Positions 58,501-64,000 of a stretch of DNA of 64,000 nt are shown here, piece by piece. The stretch covers positions 9,437,001-9,501,000 of the forward strand of contig CM034099.1 in the NCBI GenBank assembly GCA_019914945.1, read 5' to 3'. The notes under the pieces were generated by a model. It saw only the letters and a program-made list of their open reading frames with translations. It was not told where the DNA came from and did not search any database. A program made the translations under genes and the position numbers. This DNA is from Typha latifolia. Its lineage: Eukaryota > Streptophyta > Magnoliopsida > Poales > Typhaceae. Position 1 is the first letter of the stretch, and each line of letters begins with the position of its first letter.

Positions 58501-59010
58501 TGTGAGAACTGAAAAAAAAAGTTTGAGAGAGAAGAGGGCGCACGTGCGCTGTACGTGCAACCCCTCCCCTCTCCTTCTCAGTTACGCGACGGGAGTGGCT
58601 GGGGGATTTCCGGCCACTCTGAATCAACATTCGATTAAAGATTGGGATTAAAACCTAACCTATAAATTAAAAACCCTAATCCTATCTTTTCTTCCCTATC
58701 TTCTTCTTTCTTCCTTACCGTCGGAGTCGTCGCTGTGAATCAAACTGCCGGAGTGCCGTCGAAGCAATCAGAGATCACCACGTGACTCCTTGGTAAGTCC
58801 TCTTACACTTCTCAAATTTAATTTAAGTTTAATAGGTTAAAATAGAAATACCTAATTTGTGAGGTTTTGGCTTCGTCGGCGAATCACGCCAGCCAACGGC
58901 TTCGGGTCACTGTCGTTCCACCACTGGAAGCTTCATGTCGTTGGCCTCATGCCTTGGACGTTCACCTTTGGAGCCCTCGTGGCTTCGGTCACCGTCGGCC
59001 ATAGATGGAG
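58501..59010 (+). repeat. LTR family Y, copy A, first part
   Basis: Starts TGTGAGAACTG and aligns with the starts of copies B (59011) and C (61950): a GAGAGAGxAG stretch, a CACGTG region, CCCCTCCCCTCTCC, TATAAATT (58661-58668) and GTAAGT donor-like text (58793). It is interrupted at 59010 by copy B and resumes at 61253. Confidence 0.8.
58661..58668 (+). promoter_or_regulatory. TATA box of LTR Y copy A
   Basis: TATAAATT about 160 bp from the LTR start, with pyrimidine-rich sequence following. Conserved in copies B and C. Confidence 0.55.
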
Positions 59011-59155
59011 TGTCAAAACCAGAATAAAAAAAAAGGGGTTGAGAGAGGAGGGTGCACGTGCAGCCCCTCCCCTCTCCCTCTCCAGCACGCGTCGAGGCTG
59101 ATAAGGGGGGATTTCATCTAATCCGAATCGGATTAGATTTAATCCTCTTCTAATC

Positions 59156-59163
59156 TATAAATT
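59156..59163 (+). promoter_or_regulatory. TATA box of LTR Y copy B
   Basis: TATAAATT, preceded by the palindrome-like TAATCCG/CGGATTA and followed about 30 bp later by CTCTTTCTCTTC, a typical plant start-site context. Confidence 0.6.
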
Positions 59164-59314
59164 AGCCCTAATCCTCTTTCTCTTCAACCCCCAGCCCTCT
59201 TCTCTCTCTCCTTCCTCCCTTCTTTCGCTTCTTCCTCACCGTCGGAGTCGTCGCCGTGGAATTGGCCAGCCGGAGCGTCGCCGGAGGAAATTGGAACCAC
59301 CACACTCCTCCCCG

Positions 59315-60938
59315 GTGAGCCCTCTCTCATCCCTCTAGTTTAATTTAAAATTAAATAGGTAAATCCAAAATACCTAATTTGCGGAATTCGGCCTCGTCGG
59401 CAAATCTAGCCGGCCGGCGACTTCTGAGTCACAACCGCATCGTCACCGGAGGCTCCGTGCTCCGAGCCTGGTGTCAGAGATGTCTTCTACGGGGCCCTTG
59501 TGGCTCTGATCGACGTTGGATTCCGCATCGGCCATCGATGATAAGTCCTCCTCCACCTCGTGAGGACGACAGAGGAAGGGTGAGAGGGAGAGGAGAGGTT
59601 GAAGGTGGTCGTGAAGGGGTCGCCGGCAGTCACCCTCTCCCTCAGTCATCTTCTCGCGTCGGTCGCGAGGGGGGAAGAAAAGGGTTGGCTGGGCTCGGGT
59701 GAAACCCGAGCCAACCACCTTTTCCTTTTTAAGTCGGGTTCGGTTCGGGTTTGGATTTCGGATCCACAAACCCGAACCGAACCACTTAAGTTGGTGGGCT
59801 GCGGGTTAGCCCGAGCCCAATTCAATTATTTCGGCTGGGCCTCGGTCCAATCCGATTTAGTTGATGTCTTTTGGATTGGGCTGGGCCAGCAGCCGGGCCC
59901 AATCCAATGGGTAATTTTTAAATCCATTTTAGTAATTTTTGGTTTTTAAATTTTAAAAATATTGTTATTATTCAAATTAAAAATTTGAATATTATTTATT
60001 ATTTAAGGTGGCGAATTCTAGTACGTGAGCTAGAGATTTGAGGTTTCGGTTGTCTTGCCTAGACTCAGGTGAGTGGGTTCACTCACATGTTTATTTTATT
60101 GTATTTCGTATTTTTGTCAAACCATGTAAATTTTCCGTGTGCAAATTATTTATTTCACCCTTATATGTAAAACTTAAATTGTTGAAATTTCTGTGTGCAA
60201 TCTATTTATTTCATCCGTATGTGCGAAAATTAAATTGTTTTATTTTTCTGTGTGAATTTAATTATTATATTCAATGCATCACCATACTTCATGCAAATAT
60301 TGAAATTTGTGACAAGAAAAATGAGATTAGTATTGATACGACTTAGAAAACAGTTCCGGTATAAATCGTTTGCGATTTTCCGTGGTGACTCAAGTCTATT
60401 TGGAAGTCCAGAGAAAAGTCATAAATTAGATCACTGCGGTGACTTTCTTAGGTGACTCTGGCGAGGTTAGGGGACAGTCCTAGGATGAATGAGAAAAATT
60501 CTTAGGTGACTCTAACTTCTCTCAACGGTTAGAGGAAAAGACAGAGTGTGTTAATCACAGGATGATACCCTCTGATAACCCTAACCGGATCAACTATGAA
60601 GAAAAGTCCCGAGCGTCATCTCGAGGTGACTTCTAGTTGATGTGGATCCACAGGTTTTAGACCCATTGAGACATATGGCAGTATAAATATCAAAAGATGT
60701 TAATATATTGAAAACGTGCAAGGTTTCAAGTTGTAACATCTCTCTCTATTGTTATCATTGTTATTATTCAGAGAGCATGCCTATTGCATATTATGATGGA
60801 TATTGTTGCTTTTAGTTTAATTTATTCAGCATTAATATGAATTAAAATTTATTAGGTTAGTGAGTGGATTCCACTCACTGAGCTATAGTTGTTGGCTCAC
60901 GGGTTCTTTTGTTTTATGTATTTGTTTATTTATTTCAG
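59315..60938 (+). other. Candidate leader intron of LTR Y copy B
   Basis: The donor GTGAGC at 59315 lines up with GTAAGT (58793) in A and GTAAGC (62262) in C. The acceptor TTTATTTATTTCAG ends at 60938 and lines up with 1452 in D. A CTCAC/CTGAG branch-point-like sequence lies about 50 bp upstream. A 1624-bp intron would join the GC-rich first leader exon to the conserved mini-exon at 60939. This is prediction only. Confidence 0.4.
59737..59783 (+). other. 17-bp-arm hairpin in LTR Y copy B
   Basis: GGTTCGGTTCGGGTTTG (59737-59753) is perfectly complementary to 59767-59783. The matching site in copy D (298-331) has other arms, GGTCGGGTT/AACCCGACC, which also pair perfectly. Confidence 0.75.
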
Positions 60939-61020
60939 GTAATAGTCAGCGGGGCGACTGAACGAGATGTACCCGGACTCCACCTCCACTTAGGATTCAC
61001 CTATTTACCTTTCCGCTCTT
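60939..61020 (+). other. GC-rich conserved mini-exon-like core of LTR Y (copy B)
   Basis: Near-identical to 1453-1530 and 63808-63890. The MYPDSTST frame is at 60967-60993. Confidence 0.5.
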
Positions 61021-61188
61021 TTGATTTTATGCTTTAGATTAGACATTTTATTTATTTAGTTTAGAGACTCAAAAACATTAACATTGTTTTATATTTTTAT
61101 TGCAATTAGTTATAAAATTTAATATAGTATATTCTTATTTATTTATTTATTTTACCATCGTAGCGTAGAGAGTATTAATAAGGCTTCG

Positions 61189-61213
61189 TGCATCTCAAGC
61201 ATATTGAGATGCA
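61189..61213 (+). other. Hairpin near the 3' end of LTR Y copy B
   Basis: TGCATCTCAA and TTGAGATGCA around GCATA, 34 bp before the LTR end. Copy D (1705-1729) has the same hairpin with one G-U pair. Confidence 0.75.
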
Positions 61214-61252
61214 TGGCCAGTCATGGTTCCTGTTTTGGGTCGTGACATGGAG

Positions 61253-61360
61253 ACCTCCCCGCCGGTGGCCATAGCCGGTCTTTCCTCCTATTTCAAGTCA
61301 TCGAGGCTATGAGGAAGACGCAAGCATGGCCTGAGGACTGCTGGCGGCAGTGACTACCAA

Positions 61361-61395
<35 letters not shown>

Positions 61396-61949
61396 CTCGT
61401 CGATCTCCTTTCGAGTTGAAGAACCCGAGTCTGGCCTTCTTTCTTTAAGTTATTGGATTCGAGTCAGGTTGGATTCAAATCCAAGGGACCCGACCTGATT
61501 CAATTAACTTAATTGGATTGGGCCTTTAGCCCAATCCAATTAAGTGTATGGTTGGGTAGGCTGTGGGCCAACTACAGCCCAGCCCAACCAATTAGGTTTG
61601 TTTTGGCTCAAATAGGTAATTTTTTATTTCAAATTGTAAAAAATTCTTAATATTATTTAATTTAAAATTTTTATTGTTATTTATTATTTAAGGTAGTTAT
61701 TTTTAGCACATGAGCTAAAGATTAGAAATTTCAGTTGTCTTGCCTAGACCAAGTGAATGGATTCAGTCACATATTTATTTATATTATATTTCATACCTTT
61801 TATTAGATCATATAATTCTTTGTGTGCAAATTTATTTATTTCATGTTCTGTGTGCAAATTTATTTATTATATTTTTTTGTACAATTTAATTTTTATAATT
61901 TAGTGCATCGCTATACTTTGTACAAATCGCAAATTTTAGTGGGGAAAAA
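61253..61949 (+). repeat. LTR family Y, copy A, second part
   Basis: Continues copy A after the B insertion: CT-repeat block, GGATTGGGC/GCCCAATCC hairpin, then AT-rich sequence. It is cut again at 61949 by copy C, just before the region that holds TATAAATC and the palindrome module in other copies. Confidence 0.8.
61363..61392. repeat. (CT)n microsatellite inside LTR Y copy A
   Basis: About 15 CT units at the position of the CT-rich block of copies C and D. Confidence 0.9.
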
Positions 61950-61993
61950 TGTTAGGACCAGAAAAAAAAAAAATTTGGGTTGAGAGAGGAGGG

Positions 61994-62014
61994 TGCACGT
62001 GCTCTGCACGTGCA
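61994..62014 (+). promoter_or_regulatory. Inverted G-box pair in LTR Y copy C
   Basis: TGCACGTGC and GCACGTGCA around TCT, about 90 bp upstream of the TATA box. CACGTG is the G-box bound by bHLH and bZIP factors. Copy B has one CACGTG here; copy A has one plus a changed second site. Confidence 0.55.
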
Positions 62015-62102
62015 GCCCCTCCCCTCTCCCTCTCCGATGCACAGCGGGAAAAAAGGGATTTCATCTAATCCAAATCGGATTAGATTTGATCCTCATCTAA
62101 AC

Positions 62103-62110
62103 TATAAATT
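62103..62110 (+). promoter_or_regulatory. TATA box of LTR Y copy C
   Basis: ACTATAAATTAAACCC followed by a CT-rich start-site-like tract. Confidence 0.6.
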
Positions 62111-63834
62111 AAACCCTAATCTCTCTCTCTCTCTGCTTAATGCTTAATAATCTCAGCCCTCTCCTCTCTCTTTTCTTCCTCCTTCACCGACGGAGTCACG
62201 CCGTGGAATCGGCCTGCCGGAACGTCGTCAGAGCCAGCGGAGACCACCACGCGACTCCCCCGTAAGCCCTCTCTAACCCCTCAAAGTTAATTTAAGAATA
62301 ATAGGGTTTAGTGAAAATACCTAATTTGGGGGTTTTCGGCCTCATCGGCAAATCTGGCCGGCCGACGGCTTCGAGTCGCAGCCGCTACCTCTGGAAGCGC
62401 CTTGCCGTTGGCCTCGTGCCGTGGGCAGTCACCGTTGGAGCCCTCGTGGCTCCGGTCGCCGTCGGTCATGGGATCGACCACCGTTCGCGGGTTCTCCTCT
62501 ACCTCGCGAGGACGGCGGCACCGTATGGGTGTTGAGAAGCCAGGGATGCGGCCGGGGAACCTTCGCCATGGCGATCGCCGGCGTCTTCCTCTTTCTCTTC
62601 TTCTTTCTCTCTCTTTTCCTCTCTTTTTCTCTCTCTCTCTTCGGTTTGGGGAAGACAGACTCGGGTTGCCCGAGTCTGATCTTCTCCCTTTTAGTGATGG
62701 ATTCGGGTCGGGTTGGATCCGAATCCAAGGAACCCGACCCGGTTCCATTATCTATTTGGATTGGGCCTTGGCCCAATCCATTTAAGAATTAATTGGGTGA
62801 GCTGCCGGCCAACTGCAGCCCAGCCCAATTGATTTGGGCTTATTTTAGCCCAAATTAATTATTCTTAGGTTAAATTGTATAAACATTTTTAATAATTGTT
62901 TTAATTAAAAATGTTATTGTTATTTATTATTTAAGGTGGTGATTTTTAGTACGTGAGCTAGAGATTTGAGATTTTGGTTGTCTTGCCTAGACTCAGGTGA
63001 GTGGGTTCATTCACATGTTTATTTCATTGTATTTCGTATTTTTGTCAGAATATGTAAATTTCTGTGTGCAAATTTATTTATTTTATCAGTACGTGCGAAA
63101 ATTTAATTGTTTTATTTTCTGTATGCATTTAGTTATTATATTCAGTACATCACCATACTTCGTGCAAATATTGAAATTTGTGAAAACAAAAATGAGACTA
63201 GTATTGATACGACCTAGAGAACAGTCTCGGTATAAATCGTGTGCGATTTTCCATGGTGACTCAAGTCTATCTGGAAGTCCAGGGGAAAGTCCTAAATTAG
63301 ATCACTGCGGTGACTTTCTTAGGTGACTCTGGCGGGGTTAGGGAACAGTCCTAGGAAGTATGAGAAAATTTCCTAAGTGACTCTAACTTCTCTCAACGGT
63401 TAGAGGAAAAGACAAAGTGTGTTGATCACAGGGTGATACCCTCTGATGACCCTAACCGGATCAGCTATGAAGAAAAGTCTCGGGCGTCATCTCGAGGTGA
63501 CTTCTAGTTGATGTGGATCCACAGGGTTTAGACCCATTGAGACATATGACAGTATAAATATCAAGAAGATGTTAATATGTTGAAAACGTGCAAGGTTACA
63601 AGTTGTGACATTTCTCTATTGTTATCATTGTTATTATGTAGAGAGCATGCCTATTGCATATTATGATGGATATTGTTGCTTTTAGTTTAATTTATTCAGC
63701 ATTATTATGTTTTAAAATTTATTTGGTTCGAGTGGATTCCACTCACTGAGCTATAATTGTTGGCTCACGAGTTCTATTTTTTTTTGTATTTGTTTATTTA
63801 TTTCAAGTAATAGTCAGCGGGGCAACTGAGCGTG

Positions 63835-63861
63835 ATGTACCCGGATTCCACCTCCACTTAG
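63835..63861 (+). other. Conserved 27-nt mini-ORF of LTR Y (copy C)
   Basis: Encodes MYPDSTST and a stop, as in copies B and D, with one silent GAC to GAT change. Upstream of the ATG the same block has amino-acid-changing differences. Conservation past the stop argues against a purely coding role. Confidence 0.35.
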
Positions 63862-64000
63862 GATTCACCTATTTACCTTTCCGCTCTTTTAGATTTTGTG
63901 CTATAGATTAGAAGTTTTTTTTATTTTTTTTTAGTTTAGAAACTCAAAAACATTAACATTGTTTTTATTTTAATTGCATTTAGAAATAAAATTTTAATAT

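Larger units (their letters stand above)
59011..61247 (+). repeat. LTR family Y, copy B (solo LTR, 2237 bp)
   Basis: Starts TGTCAAAACC and ends GGTCGTGACA. The flanks are both TGGAG (59006-59010 and 61248-61252), a perfect 5-bp target-site duplication. Sequence on either side is one LTR (copy A) that continues when B is removed. No internal domains are present, so it is a solo LTR. It is the only copy complete in this window. Confidence 0.93.
61950..64000 (+). repeat. LTR family Y, copy C (runs off the window)
   Basis: Starts TGTTAGGACC. It has the CACGTG inverted repeat (61994-62014), TATAAATT (62103-62110), donor GTAAGC (62262), CT-rich block (about 62585-62640), hairpins near 62705-62785, TATAAATC (63231-63238), palindrome module and mini-exon core. 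About 180 bp of its end should lie beyond 64000. It interrupts copy A; the left flank is AAAAA. Confidence 0.88.

Overview
This is a gene-poor, AT-rich piece of a plant nuclear genome. The evidence is one intact angiosperm gene with GT-AG introns, many plant-type LTR retrotransposons, L1-type LINEs, MITE-like repeats and long CT/GA and AT microsatellites. The gene is not GC-biased, so a grass is unlikely. A non-grass angiosperm, possibly a monocot, is my best guess; the species cannot be named from the sequence.

Layout. 1-1763 is the tail of a long LTR (family Y). 1764-6430 is decayed sequence with two LINE fragments. 6430-12582 is an old, heavily broken Ty3/gypsy chromovirus (G1) with a probable solo LTR inside its reverse transcriptase. 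12583-20085 is non-coding sequence with microsatellites, a gypsy gag fragment on the minus strand and a MITE-like repeat. 20090-26199 is a second Ty3/gypsy chromovirus (G2), complete from LTR to LTR with a perfect 5-bp target-site duplication but dead from stops and frameshifts. 26200-36213 holds the only convincing intact gene, a three-exon SMXL gene (SMAX1-LIKE, closest to the SMXL3/4/5 clade) at 29680-33263, with its promoter. 36214-49735 holds two related long LTRs (family X), each followed by the 5' part of a Ty1/copia-like element. 49740-53000 is a dead L1-type LINE. 53773-56005 holds two 3' exons of an unidentified minus-strand gene encoding a coiled-coil, tail-anchored protein. 58501-64000 is a nested stack of three family Y LTRs.

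The SMXL gene is a predicted transcriptional co-repressor with an EAR motif. It lacks the RGKT degron found in strigolactone/karrikin-degradable relatives, which fits the phloem-associated SMXL3/4/5 type. Everything else with a recognisable coding history, apart from the unidentified minus-strand exons, is a broken mobile element.

The least expected signals are in the two LTR families. Family Y carries a TATA box, a conserved splice donor, a conserved splice acceptor followed by a GC-rich mini-exon, and many short hairpins whose arms stay complementary when their sequence changes between copies. Family X carries an array of 25-nt hairpins at about 40-nt spacing, also with compensatory changes. 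I read these as candidate structured leader RNAs; that part is inference.
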